A stretch of 64,000 nucleotides of DNA from Sulfuriferula plumbiphila. GTDB taxonomy: Bacteria; Pseudomonadota; Gammaproteobacteria; Burkholderiales; Sulfuriferulaceae. The notes beneath the pieces are model-generated. The model had not been told where the DNA came from. It made no database searches and was given only the letters and a program-made list of their open reading frames with translations. How positions within the stretch are numbered: position 1 is the first letter of the stretch; each line of letters opens with the position of its first letter. Below are positions 1 to 17,240 of this stretch, one piece after another. The position numbers and the translations under genes are program-made. The stretch covers positions 2,157,501 to 2,221,500 of the forward strand of contig NZ_AP021884.1 of NCBI RefSeq assembly GCF_009938015.1, read 5' to 3'.

Positions 1-93
1 TCGAACGGACATCCGTATTACGCAGAGGCGCGTTTTGACAAAACAGCGGCATCGTCCAGCGTGCCACTAACGCCTTGCGCAGGGTCGCAAGAG

Positions 94-654
94 CTATTTC
101 CGAACCACCTGGTTCACGGATGTCACCGGCCAGTTCTGGACTTGCTGCCAGGTCTGTTGTACCGCGGGCGACAGCTTGTCCATGTGCTTCAGGAACAGAG
201 CAAGCGTCCATATCTGCCGGTCGCTGAGGGAATACCTGAACGAGGGCATGCCCGTCAGCCGAATACCATGCTTGATTTTCCAGAACGAGACGCCTTCCGG
301 ATCGTCCTCCACCCCGTCGGTCGCAAATTGCGGTGGCTTTTGATAAAGACCTTTCGCTATCGGTGATAACGACGCAATCCCCTTTTCGGAACCATGGCAA
401 ACCGCGCAATTCTGCGCGAACAGATGAACACCATTGATGAGATTCTGATCAGTCAGCGCCACCGGATTGGGGTCTTTAGGGGCGTCGCGGCGCAGTGTCG
501 CGTCTAACGATGTACGAGCCATCCAGGTTTCCAGCCGACCGGGTTTCGCATCGGCATTGGCTGGAATAAGGCCGCTTAGCACCAGAGCGTACGCGCCGAT
601 CAGTGCAGCAGCAAGCGTCAATGCGACTCCCATAATGATACTTTTCAAAATCAT
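94..654 (-). CDS. Membrane-anchored class I cytochrome c
   Basis: A 186-residue protein that should carry one covalently bound haem and pass electrons on the periplasmic side of the inner membrane. An N-terminal hydrophobic segment (about residues 5-30) looks like an uncleaved anchor or signal. A single CAVCH haem-binding motif lies near residue 84, and a GMPSF segment downstream can supply the distal methionine ligand. This is the usual layout of the cytochrome c/cbb3 subunit III-like fold. The ATG at 654 has a GAGGAG-type ribosome site directly upstream. There is no obvious partner gene, because the window begins just downstream, so the redox partner is unknown. The haem motif makes the family assignment firm; the physiological role is open. 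Confidence 0.85.
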   Translation of the reverse strand: MILKSIIMGVALTLAAALIGAYALVLSGLIPANADAKPGRLETWMARTSLDATLRRDAPKDPNPVALTDQNLINGVHLFAQNCAVCHGSEKGIASLSPIAKGLYQKPPQFATDGVEDDPEGVSFWKIKHGIRLTGMPSFRYSLSDRQIWTLALFLKHMDKLSPAVQQTWQQVQNWPVTSVNQVVRK

Positions 655-1072
655 ATCTCCTCATTCATTGGCAGGACTATTGCCTGCGTATGCTGCCGGC
701 CCACGCTAATGGATCAGGAGCAGACATTCAGTCATTCTTAAGAGCGCTGCTATTATAAATCACGTGTGAGAGTCACGGCTGCATGGACAAATTTCATTTT
801 TCGAAATTTTCGGCTAGAGTTTCGATTTTTTCTGGGGTTCGACCTTTTTTTCGCGCAATGTGAGCTGTTTGGGACGCCCCCCGTTTTCATATCACCACCT
901 GCATTTTGGCTGCACCGAACAGGAAGATGCCCCCCTTTTCTCGTCCAGCCGCGCCAATATCTTTGGGCGCGAGTCTGGACTTCCCTTGTCCCCATTCGAT
1001 GGGGATCGCACCCGCCTTGGGTAGCTGGCTGCATGTGCTTAAGGTTTGGGCTCTTGTCTGGGTGAACCAAAA
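655..1072. other. Intergenic stretch without a recognisable gene
   Basis: About 420 bases between the cytochrome c start and the 3' end of the LysR gene. It contains T-rich runs around 790-850. Neither strand shows an open frame that looks like a protein family. The cytochrome c promoter must lie in the left part, but I cannot place it with confidence. Confidence 0.5.
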
Positions 1073-1969
1073 TTACGGAGAATTCATGGAAGTGTTCTCT
1101 TGAAGGAATTGAAGCAATGCCTTCAATCGAGCCGGCTGATACTGTCGGCTTGGATAGACCGCATAAAGCGGGACCTGCTCGCAGCGGGCCTCCGGAAAAA
1201 GATCGATGAGCCGGCCCGCCGCCAGATCGCTCTGAATATCCAGCCGCGATTTGTAGGCAATCCCGAATCCCTGCAAGGTCCACTTGCGCACCAGTGCGCC
1301 ATCATCGGCGGCCCGGTCGCCACTGACTTGCACCTCTCGCGGCTGACCTTGATAAAACAGGCGCCAGAGGTTGAAGAGTTCGCCGTTCCGGTAAAAGCAG
1401 ATACAGTTGTGGTGAGCCAGGGCTTCGACGTTTTCCGGCCGCCCGACTCGAGCCACGTAGGCGGGTGCTGCGCAAATCACCCGGTTGTTGTCGCAGAGCT
1501 TTTTGGCGATCAGATTGGAGTCGCGCAGCAAACCATAGCGCAAGACCAAATCGATCGGGTTGCGATAAAGGTCGTGGATGCCGTCCGACAGATGCATGAC
1601 CAGCCGAATTTGGGGATGGCGCTGACGGAACTGCTCCAGCACTTCGTCCAGACGGTCGCGTCCAAGGTCGGATGGCGCACCCAGGTGGATTTCGCCGGAG
1701 AGTCCTTCGCGGCCATGCTTCAGGGCCGCCATCCCTTCTTCCAGCAATTGCGATGACTGCACGCAGTAGCCAAGAAAATCCTCGCCGGCCTGGGTCAGGC
1801 GCAGGGAACGGGTTGAGCGCTCGAACAGCTGGCTACCGAGCTGCCGCTCCAGCCGCTTGATCGCCGCGCTGGCCGTCGCCGGCATCAGGCCAAGACTTCT
1901 CGCGGCGGCACTGATGCCGCCGGTTTCACTGACCCGTATAAAGAGCTGGATGTCGGAAAAGTTGAGCAT
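1073..1969 (-). CDS. LysR-family transcriptional regulator
   Basis: A LysR-type regulator of 298 residues from the ATG at 1969. An upstream in-frame ATG at 1987 would add six residues, but the family alignment starts at MLNFSDIQ. Residues 1-60 form the winged helix-turn-helix (SAAARSLGLMPATASAAIKRLERQLG), followed by the linker helix and a substrate-binding-like effector domain. It is divergent from the oxidoreductase genes at 2088-5101, the usual arrangement for a LysR protein that controls its neighbour. A TATCAAAA/TTTTGATA palindrome sits just upstream of its start. Regulators of this subgroup often respond to small electrophiles or aromatics; the effector here is unknown. Confidence 0.9.
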   Translation of the reverse strand: MLNFSDIQLFIRVSETGGISAAARSLGLMPATASAAIKRLERQLGSQLFERSTRSLRLTQAGEDFLGYCVQSSQLLEEGMAALKHGREGLSGEIHLGAPSDLGRDRLDEVLEQFRQRHPQIRLVMHLSDGIHDLYRNPIDLVLRYGLLRDSNLIAKKLCDNNRVICAAPAYVARVGRPENVEALAHHNCICFYRNGELFNLWRLFYQGQPREVQVSGDRAADDGALVRKWTLQGFGIAYKSRLDIQSDLAAGRLIDLFPEARCEQVPLYAVYPSRQYQPARLKALLQFLQENTSMNSP

Positions 1970-1981
1970 GTATTCATCAAT

Positions 1982-2000
1982 TATCAAAATTGTTTTGATA
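1982..2000. promoter_or_regulatory. Palindromic operator-like site in LysR/redox-operon divergent region
   Basis: The sequence reads TATCAAAA-TTG-TTTTGATA: perfect 8-base arms around a 3-base spacer. It lies 13 bases upstream of the LysR start and about 90 bases upstream of the divergent open frame. This position and symmetry fit an autoregulatory LysR-type binding site. The assignment rests on symmetry and location only. Confidence 0.5.
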
Positions 2001-2087
2001 TTAAATCAATAAAACAGCAAATTATCAATCAAACAACATGACCGTAAACTCTACGTATCCAAATTTACCTTCCTCAGCTAGATCCAC

Positions 2088-2279
2088 ATGACGACTTTGT
2101 TCAAGCCCTGCCAGTTCGGGGCCTTCCACCTCTACAACCGCATTGTCATGCCCCGGCTCACCCCTGTCCAAAGTTCCCGGCCGGGCGACGCACCCAATGT
2201 GCTGATGGCCGAGGGTTATACAACCTATCCGGTCTACCATCCTGGAATGCAGGCCGAAATCGCGCAGTGCGCTGCATGA
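2088..2279 (+). pseudogene. Truncated N-terminal fragment of an Old Yellow Enzyme family gene
   Basis: Residues 1-43 match the start of NemA/OYE-type flavin oxidoreductases (LFKPCQFGAFHLYNRIVMPRL, then an ALMAE-like NVLMAEGY). The reading then runs into TTYPVYHPGMQAEIAQ and stops after 63 residues, where an intact enzyme has about 360. The FMN-binding barrel and catalytic residues are missing. It overlaps the first codons of the following oxidoreductase gene. I read it as a deletion remnant, possibly still translated as a leader. An intact family member lies 1 kb downstream at 3321. Confidence 0.65.
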
Positions 2280-3289
2280 AGGCCGTCGGATATCGCCAGC
2301 CCGGCCCGCTTGAAGCAAGCGATAGCCTGATCGACATTGAACTGCCGCGCCCGCGCGCAACCGGCCGCGACCTGCTGGTCGAGGTGCAGGCCGTTTCGGT
2401 CAATCCCGTCGACACCAAGCTCAGGCGCAGTGCAGTCCCGACGGATGGCGAGTACAAGGTGCTTGGCTTTGATGCGGTGGGCATCGTGCGCGAGGTAGGC
2501 ACCAATGTCACGCTGTTCAAGCCCGGTGACGAGGTCTGGTACGCTGGCGCGATCGACCGCGCGGGCTGCAATAGCGAATTTCACCTGGTCGATGAGCGCG
2601 TCGTCGGCCGCAGGCCGCGCTCGATTTCTGCGGCGGATGCCGCCGCTCTGCCGCTGACCGGCATCACTGCCTGGGAACTGCTGTTCGACCGACTGCAGAT
2701 TCCGCTGGCCGGAGGCGGGCAACCAAGCACGTTGCTGATCGTCGGCGCTGCCGGCGGCGTTGGTTCCATCCTCATCCAGCTGGCTTGCCAGCTCACGCAG
2801 CTGACCGTGGTGGCAACAGCCTCTCGCCCGGAAACGCAAGCCTGGGCCAGAGAGCTGGGGGCGCATCAGGTTATTGACCACCATCAGCCGCTGCTCGCCC
2901 AGCTGGTCGAAAAACAGCTGCCACCAGTCAATCACGTGATCAGCCTGACGCAGACCGAACGGCACTTCGAGCAACTGGTCGAGATCCTCGCACCGCAGGG
3001 CAAACTGGCCCTGATCGACGACCCGGGACCGATCGATGTCCGGCTGCTCAAGCGCAAGAGCCTGAGCCTGCACTGGGAACTGATGTTCACCCGCTCGCTG
3101 TACCAGACCGGCGACATGCAGGCGCAGCACAAATTGCTGAACGAGTTGGCGGGCCTGGTCGATCTGGGCATTATACGCACGACGGCACGGCAGAATCTCG
3201 GCAACATCAACGCCGCCAACCTGCTACAGGCACACCGCCTGCTGGAAAGCGGCCAGGCCATCGGCAAGGTCGTGCTTGAAGGATTCTGA
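2276..3289 (+). CDS. Zinc-independent MDR-family alcohol dehydrogenase / quinone oxidoreductase
   Basis: A 337-residue medium-chain dehydrogenase/reductase, taken from the ATG at 2276 (MKAVGYRQPG); a GTG at 2267 is also in frame. The N-terminal GroES-like catalytic domain covers residues 1-125. The Rossmann domain carries the dinucleotide loop GAAGGVGSI near residue 160. The four-cysteine structural zinc site and the catalytic zinc ligands of classical alcohol dehydrogenases are absent, so it belongs to the zinc-free ZADH/quinone-reductase branch that uses NAD(P)H on enones or quinones. It is followed within 31 bases by an Old Yellow Enzyme, so the operon probably handles reactive carbonyls. 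The substrate is not predictable. Confidence 0.88.
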   Translation: MKAVGYRQPGPLEASDSLIDIELPRPRATGRDLLVEVQAVSVNPVDTKLRRSAVPTDGEYKVLGFDAVGIVREVGTNVTLFKPGDEVWYAGAIDRAGCNSEFHLVDERVVGRRPRSISAADAAALPLTGITAWELLFDRLQIPLAGGGQPSTLLIVGAAGGVGSILIQLACQLTQLTVVATASRPETQAWARELGAHQVIDHHQPLLAQLVEKQLPPVNHVISLTQTERHFEQLVEILAPQGKLALIDDPGPIDVRLLKRKSLSLHWELMFTRSLYQTGDMQAQHKLLNELAGLVDLGIIRTTARQNLGNINAANLLQAHRLLESGQAIGKVVLEGF

Positions 3290-3320
3290 AACACTATTCA
3301 GCTTCGATAAGGAATGGATC

Positions 3321-4433
3321 ATGAGCCAACTCTTTTTACCCTTTTCCATCGGAAATCTTCCGTTGAAGAACCGCATCGTGATCGCACCGATGTGCCAGTA
3401 CTCCGCCGAGAATGGCGACGCGACCGATTGGCATCTGATTCATCTCGGCCATCTGGCGCTGTCCGGTGCCGGGTTGTTGATGATCGAGGCGACGGCGGTC
3501 GAGCCCGAGGGGCGCATCTCTCCAGCCGATCTCGGACTCTGGTCGGAGGCGAACGAAACGGCGCTGAAAAAGGTGTTGACCGCCGTACGTAAGTATTCGC
3601 CGATACCCATCGCCATCCAGCTTGCTCACGCCGGCCGCAAGGCTTCGAGCCACGTTCCCTGGGAAGGCGGTCAGTTAATCCCGGTGGAGCAAGGCGGCTG
3701 GCCCACGCTCGCCCCCTCGGCCACTCCCTATGGTGCGGACGAACCGCCGCCAGTGGCACTCGATCGAGCCGGCTTGCAACGCGTGCTGCAAGCTTTTGTC
3801 TTGGCCGCACAGCGGGCTCACCGGATCGGCATCGACGTCATCGAAATCCATGCGGCGCACGGCTACCTGCTGCACCAGTTTCTCTCGCCACTCTCGAATG
3901 CCCGTACGGATGAATACGGTGGCTCGCTGGAAAACCGGATGCGTTTCCCGCTGGCGGTTTTCGAGGCAGTGCGGGCTGCCGTGCCGGCCGAGATGCCGGT
4001 TGGCATCCGCATTTCCGGCACGGACTGGGTCGAGGGCGGCTGGGATGTCGAGCAGAGCGTTGCCTTCGGCCATGCCTTGCGCCAGCGCGGATGCGCCTTC
4101 ATCCACGTCTCGAGCGGCGGCCTGTCGCCGCGCCAGCAAATCCCCCTGGGTCCGAATTATCAGCTTCCACTGGCCGAAAAAATTCGCAGTGAAACCGGCC
4201 TGCCAACCATCGCGGTTGGCCTGATCACCGAACCGGAGCAGGCCGAGACGATTGTCGCCGAAGGACGTGCCGACATGGTCGCCCTGGCGCGTGGCATCCT
4301 TTTCGACCCGCGCTGGCCCTGGCATGCAGCGGCCAAACTGGGCGCCCAGGTCGAAGCGCCGCCACAATACTGGCGTTCCCAGCCGCGTGGCCTGACCAGG
4401 CTGTTTGGCGATGTGCGCATCGGCCAACGCTAA
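3321..4433 (+). CDS. NADH:flavin oxidoreductase, YqjM/NamA-type Old Yellow Enzyme
   Basis: An FMN-dependent ene-reductase of 370 residues. The start is the ATG at 3321, preceded by AAGGAA; the longer open frame upstream is not needed. The N-terminal IVIAPMCQYSA segment carries the redox-tuning cysteine (residue 25) that defines the thermophilic-like YqjM/NamA subgroup. The substrate-binding pair lies in EIHAAHGYLLHQFLSP, and the FMN phosphate loop lies near the C-terminus (ADMVALARGIL). It should reduce activated C=C bonds such as enones and maleimides using NAD(P)H. It is co-transcribed with the MDR gene upstream and the DsbA-like gene 26 bases downstream, and is probably under the divergent LysR regulator. 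Confidence 0.92.
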   Translation: MSQLFLPFSIGNLPLKNRIVIAPMCQYSAENGDATDWHLIHLGHLALSGAGLLMIEATAVEPEGRISPADLGLWSEANETALKKVLTAVRKYSPIPIAIQLAHAGRKASSHVPWEGGQLIPVEQGGWPTLAPSATPYGADEPPPVALDRAGLQRVLQAFVLAAQRAHRIGIDVIEIHAAHGYLLHQFLSPLSNARTDEYGGSLENRMRFPLAVFEAVRAAVPAEMPVGIRISGTDWVEGGWDVEQSVAFGHALRQRGCAFIHVSSGGLSPRQQIPLGPNYQLPLAEKIRSETGLPTIAVGLITEPEQAETIVAEGRADMVALARGILFDPRWPWHAAAKLGAQVEAPPQYWRSQPRGLTRLFGDVRIGQR

Positions 4434-4459
4434 CCCTCAAAGCCCACGGAAACCGAGCT

Positions 4460-5101
4460 ATGTCCGACAAAATCCTGATCAGCGTCTGGAGCGATTACGT
4501 TTGCCCCTTCTGCTATCTTGAAGAACCCGTGCTGGAACAGCTTGAGTTGGCATTCGGCGCGCAGGTTGAAGTCGACTGGCGGGCGTTTGAACTGCGCCCC
4601 GACCCCGTGCCCACGCTGGATCCAAACGGCGAATACCTGCGTACAACCTGGGCGCGCTCCGTTTACCCGATGGCCGCGCAACGGGGCATGACGCTGCGCT
4701 TGCCCCCGGTCCAGCCGCGCAGCCGCCTCGCGCTGGAAGCTGAACGCTTCGCTCGCCGCTACGGGCTCGGCAAACCAATGCGTCAGGCGTTTTTCCGCGC
4801 CTTCTTCGAGCGCGGCCGGGATATCGGCGATATCGAGGTAGTACTGGACATTGGCGGCAACGTGGGGATTGATGTCGCGCGTCTGCGTGTAGCTCTGGAA
4901 AACGGCGAACATGCCGAGGCCGTCAGTCACGATCAGCGACAGGCCCAGGCATTGGGAATCAGCGGCGTACCCGCGCTGCTCATGCAGCGGCACGGCGAAG
5001 CGGCTGAAAACGCCCTTTTGTTGAGTGGCGCCCAGCCTTTCCAGGTAATCAGTCGGGCAGTCAGTGAGATACTGAGGGATGCCTCAAGCCAGGCGGGCTG
5101 A
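4460..5101 (+). CDS. FrnE/DsbA-family thioredoxin-fold oxidoreductase
   Basis: A 213-residue protein with the thioredoxin fold of the DsbA/HCCA-isomerase group. The active-site CPFC is at residues 15-18 within the N-terminal beta-alpha unit (WSDYVCPFCY), followed by the helical insertion and a cis-proline segment (SGVPAL) near residue 175. There is no signal peptide, so it is cytoplasmic, like FrnE proteins linked to oxidative stress. It is the last gene of the small redox operon. A role in glutathione- or thiol-dependent detoxification is plausible but inferred. Confidence 0.85.
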   Translation: MSDKILISVWSDYVCPFCYLEEPVLEQLELAFGAQVEVDWRAFELRPDPVPTLDPNGEYLRTTWARSVYPMAAQRGMTLRLPPVQPRSRLALEAERFARRYGLGKPMRQAFFRAFFERGRDIGDIEVVLDIGGNVGIDVARLRVALENGEHAEAVSHDQRQAQALGISGVPALLMQRHGEAAENALLLSGAQPFQVISRAVSEILRDASSQAG

Positions 5102-5137
5102 AATGGGCGAACGGCCTGAGGGTATCCGCCACACTCC

Positions 5138-5423
5138 GATCACGACACCCTGGTCACCTTTCGCCGCTGTTTCGGCAAGCAATCCGAATCAGCCTTTGTC
5201 CAAGTGTCGCAAGTCGCCCAGGAGAACCAACTCTCCCGCTGCGGGACAGTCAGCCTTGACGGCACCCAAATTCACGCCAGCGCCAGCCGCGCATAGCGCC
5301 TTGCCATACAAGCATGCTGTCAGGCTCGAAGCGCAGCTCAAGGCCGAAGTACCGGAATTGTTCGCCTTGGCCGAAGTCGCAGATCAGACCGCCGCCGACG
5401 CCAGCCATGAGCGTAGCGGCTGA
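5138..5423 (+). pseudogene. Degenerate IS1182-type transposase fragment (frameshifted)
   Basis: Two adjoining frames together read as the middle of an IS1182-group DDE transposase. Frame one (5138-5296) gives DHDTLVTFRRCFGKQ... then CGTVSLDGTQIHASASRA and a TAG stop at 5294. The next frame picks up at 5292 with HSALPYKHAVRLEAQLKAEV and ends at a TGA at 5421-5423; weaker similarity (LSEDQIKATREAE) may run on to about 5480. The DGT(K/Q)IHA and HSAL.Y.H segments are typical of the family. Termini and the rest of the catalytic domain are gone. It lies some 300 bases outside the left island boundary. Confidence 0.7.
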
Positions 5424-5718
5424 AATCACCTGTCGGAAGATCAGATCAAAGCGACCAGAGAAGCCGAGACCGGCAAGCAGCCCACCCCACCCATGTAATG
5501 CCTCCCATCTGGAGCTTGCAAGGAGCTTAATGCGCAAGGCTCACAGCAATAAATAGAGCAACATTTCAGTGTGGATTGAGCAGATAGGAAATTCTCAGAC
5601 AGAGTGCTACCGAACTGCCTTAGCATCCCCTCACGTTGTCACTGGGCAAAATCGGCGCAAGAACAATCGCGCAATTAAAAACAATAGTTATTTATTATCA
5701 ATGCGTTGCATCTATTAT

Positions 5719-5737
5719 ATGGCGGAGAGGGCGGGAT
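5719..5737 (+). repeat. Left attachment-site copy of the tRNA-Ser 3' end
   Basis: Nineteen bases, ATGGCGGAGAGGGCGGGAT, are identical to 36438-36456. The right copy is the last 18 bases of the tRNA-Ser gene, including the encoded CCA, plus one base beyond. Both copies have the same orientation and identity stops on both sides. This is what integration by a tRNA-specific tyrosine integrase leaves. Such an integrase gene lies next to the intact tRNA. It marks the distal end of the island. Confidence 0.85.
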
Positions 5738-6719
5738 ACTCTACCAACTAATATATAACTATATTTAACAAATGGTTATAGTATACGCGTATTTATGTTT
5801 TGTACCAGAGTTTTGTACCGGTGATATTGTGGTTTACCCCCCTTTCATCTCAATAAAAAAGTTTGGCCACCCACCAGGAAGCCTGCGAAGGGGAGCCGCC
5901 TCGGCGTGTGTTATTGGCTGGGCTTTCACCCCGTCTTCGCGGCCTCTGCCAAGATAGTCAACTATCCACCAACAGTATCGGATTTGAATAAATAGCGGCT
6001 AGGGCCCGCTACGTTCTAATGACACATCGAAATTGACTATCTGTTAACGACCCAAGCTGTATAAAAACGCTGAGTCGGAGATTTGCCAATGGTCGCATCA
6101 AGTCACGCGAGAAGGTAAAACGATCATTACCAGAAGAGGAATCTGCTGACTTCTGACATCATCGCCCCCTCCCCCACGCCTCAGCGCACCAAGTAGCGTC
6201 CGCACAAATTTCCCCTGCTGCACATATACCGTGCAGCAACCTCAGCCAGGCGATTTGTCGTGTCAAAACCAAACCATAGTCACAACAACACCACGCCGTA
6301 CCTCGATGCCCGGCGTGAACGGGATGAACGCTATAGCCCGCGCCAAGTCCTGGCTCCTTGCCGCACTCGCCACGATTGCCGTCGCCGGGCTGGCGGTAGC
6401 TGGGGTCAGTTACATCGGCGCGCTGAGCAAGATTCAGTTTTTTGTGGTTGCCATTTACCAGATGGGCAGCCGGTTGCAATCACCCAGCCTACCGGCGGAG
6501 CGCCGTGAGTCAGCGCCTCCTGATCGCGCAGATTGCCAACAGGATACGGAAGTCCACGTTTCCAGATTCAGCAACGAAAAAAGGTGGAACTCCGTAAAGA
6601 GCGCCGCCTTTGAATTTTAAACTCCAATTATATCAATTGGTTGCTGTGTTATTCGCCCTTTTCAAGCAAAATTCAGGCTAGTTGCAAGCTGCCCAGCTTG
6701 ATTCAACACACGAAATTGC
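5738..6719. other. AT-rich island margin with no convincing gene
   Basis: About 980 bases between the left repeat and the OmpA-like gene. The first 100 bases are AT-rich (runs such as TAATATATAACTATATTTAAC). Around 6340-6440 the plus strand encodes a hydrophobic segment (AKSWLLAALATIAVAGLAVAG), followed in another frame by SQRLLIAQIANRI. This could be a decayed membrane sensor or chemotaxis protein, but it is too short to name. I see no RNA gene. Confidence 0.4.
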
Positions 6720-7706
6720 TTAGTTGAGAATGATGATTTCGACGCGGCGATTCTCGGCGCGACCAGCGGCAGTCTTATTGCTGGCGACTGGATCCTTCTT
6801 GCCAAACCATTTGGTTGTCATACGGCTGGCGGCAACACCCTTGCTTTCCAGATACTTTTTGACGGTCGTGGCACGACGCTTGGACAGGCCCAGATTATAT
6901 TTCTGAGTGCCGATGCTGTCTGTGTAGCCATTAATGTCCACATTGATATCCGGATAGGTATTCAACATTTCAGCATCTTTATCCAGCTTGGCCTTGCCGC
7001 TGGAACGCAGGGTTGCCTTGTCAAAGTCAAAGTTGGTGCCTTCCAGGATAATCTTGGTCTGCGGTGCGGGACGCTCAATGGCTGGCTGTTCCACAGGCGC
7101 AGGCACAGGTGCTGGAACCGGCTCCGGCGCAGGCTGGGGTGCAGGTTCTTCCTTGGGGGCCGGCGGTAGTGGTTTCGCGCCCAAAGGAATAACCAGGCCG
7201 GCAGTCGCAATCCAGTCGCCTCGATCAAATTTCCTCGTGTTAATGTCGCGATAACGCACATCAGCACGCAGGCCAATGTCGTGAATCCACGTCATCATAC
7301 CCACGCCGGCGTTGGCAGCCAAATTGGTCTCGGAGTACTTAGTCGCCCGGGTCTGCACACCACCCACACCCAACAAAGCATAGGGAGAAAAATTAGGATC
7401 ACGTGAGAAGAAGTACAGAGCATCCACCATCAGGCCGGTGTTTTTAACCGTGCCTAATGTTGCGTAAGTATTATTGCGTTGATACTCGCCGTAATTAGCG
7501 TTCAGCTCCAGGTTCAGACTTTGGCTAATGGGTTTGCCCACACCTATACCAAAACCGGAATCATCCCGCGTATGCCAGTTACCATCGGTCACGGTGTAGT
7601 TGACCGTCGGGCTGATATACAGGCGGGTATCCAGCTCTGCGGCCAGTGCCTGAGCTGCTACTATGGCGCATGATAACGCCACCAAGGTGCGAATTTTGAG
7701 GGACAT
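6720..7706 (-). CDS. OmpA-family outer-membrane protein with C-terminal peptidoglycan-binding domain
   Basis: A 328-residue protein from the ATG at 7706, which has a textbook AAAGGAGAA ribosome site; the longer frame to 7775 is rejected. Residues 1-22 are a signal peptide ending ALA-AE. An eight-strand beta-barrel of the OmpA/Ail type follows (about residues 23-170), then a proline/alanine-rich linker (PAPQPAPEPVPAPVPAP). The OmpA C-terminal domain closes the protein, with FDFDKATLRSSGKAKLD, NINGYTD-like and the arginine-containing NRRVEI end. It tethers the outer membrane to peptidoglycan. It is transcribed away from the polyketide synthase and lies just inside the island. Confidence 0.9.
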   Translation of the reverse strand: MSLKIRTLVALSCAIVAAQALAAELDTRLYISPTVNYTVTDGNWHTRDDSGFGIGVGKPISQSLNLELNANYGEYQRNNTYATLGTVKNTGLMVDALYFFSRDPNFSPYALLGVGGVQTRATKYSETNLAANAGVGMMTWIHDIGLRADVRYRDINTRKFDRGDWIATAGLVIPLGAKPLPPAPKEEPAPQPAPEPVPAPVPAPVEQPAIERPAPQTKIILEGTNFDFDKATLRSSGKAKLDKDAEMLNTYPDINVDINGYTDSIGTQKYNLGLSKRRATTVKKYLESKGVAASRMTTKWFGKKDPVASNKTAAGRAENRRVEIIILN

Positions 7707-8226
7707 ACTGTTCTCCTTTGAAATTTTGATACGAATCTCGAGCGCCTGTGTATTAGCGACAACAACAGTAATCAATTTAGCATATTAAGCGTAAGAGCTT
7801 GTAAGTCGAATCGTTAATTTAGCGGCGTGGGCGGCATCCCTCATCCAGGTGTTGTTTTTTTGCAGCTGTTCTGGTGGAAAGCTTTGACTATGTCTCCCAG
7901 TGTTCGGTTTCCATGTATGGCCCATCGATGAGATCCACACAGTAAGTCACAGCGGCAAATGGATCCAAGCCTACGCAAGGATGACGGATGAATCGGCATT
8001 CTTTTGGGCGATATTCAGGGTAAAGCTGTAGCTAATCGGTATAAAATGCATACGGTTATCAAAGGCGCAACCAGAATTGCGTTCGATACACATTAAATTG
8101 ACATGGACTTTGGACAAAGTATGAGAGTAAGTAATCGTTAATTGATGCTATAGCGTATCAACTCTTCAAGACGGCAAACGGCGTAATGCACCTGAACAAG
8201 TAAAAGCACAAAAGAATTCTATACCA
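7707..8226. promoter_or_regulatory. Divergent intergenic region between ompA-like gene and PKS
   Basis: Some 520 bases with no credible gene, so promoters for both directions must lie here. A TTGACA at 8098-8103 followed 16 bases later by TATGAG (8120-8125) is a candidate sigma-70 promoter reading toward the polyketide synthase. The synthase ATG at 8227 has only a weak purine-rich ribosome site (AAAAGAA). Confidence 0.4.
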
Positions 8227-17230
<9,004 letters not shown>

Positions 17231-17240
17231 GGGGCTGAAC

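Noticed and set aside
753-1283. 176-residue minus-strand open frame covering the intergenic region and the 3' end of the LysR gene
   Set aside because: Composition is unlike a protein family, and it overlaps the LysR gene out of frame.
5772-5957. Small plus-strand open frame near the left island end
   Set aside because: No ribosome site, no family resemblance, and a low-complexity start; probably chance.
6159-6620. Overlapping open frames on both strands with one hydrophobic segment
   Set aside because: Frame changes are needed to join the protein-like pieces, and the match to a chemotaxis or nitrate-sensor domain is too short to call a gene.
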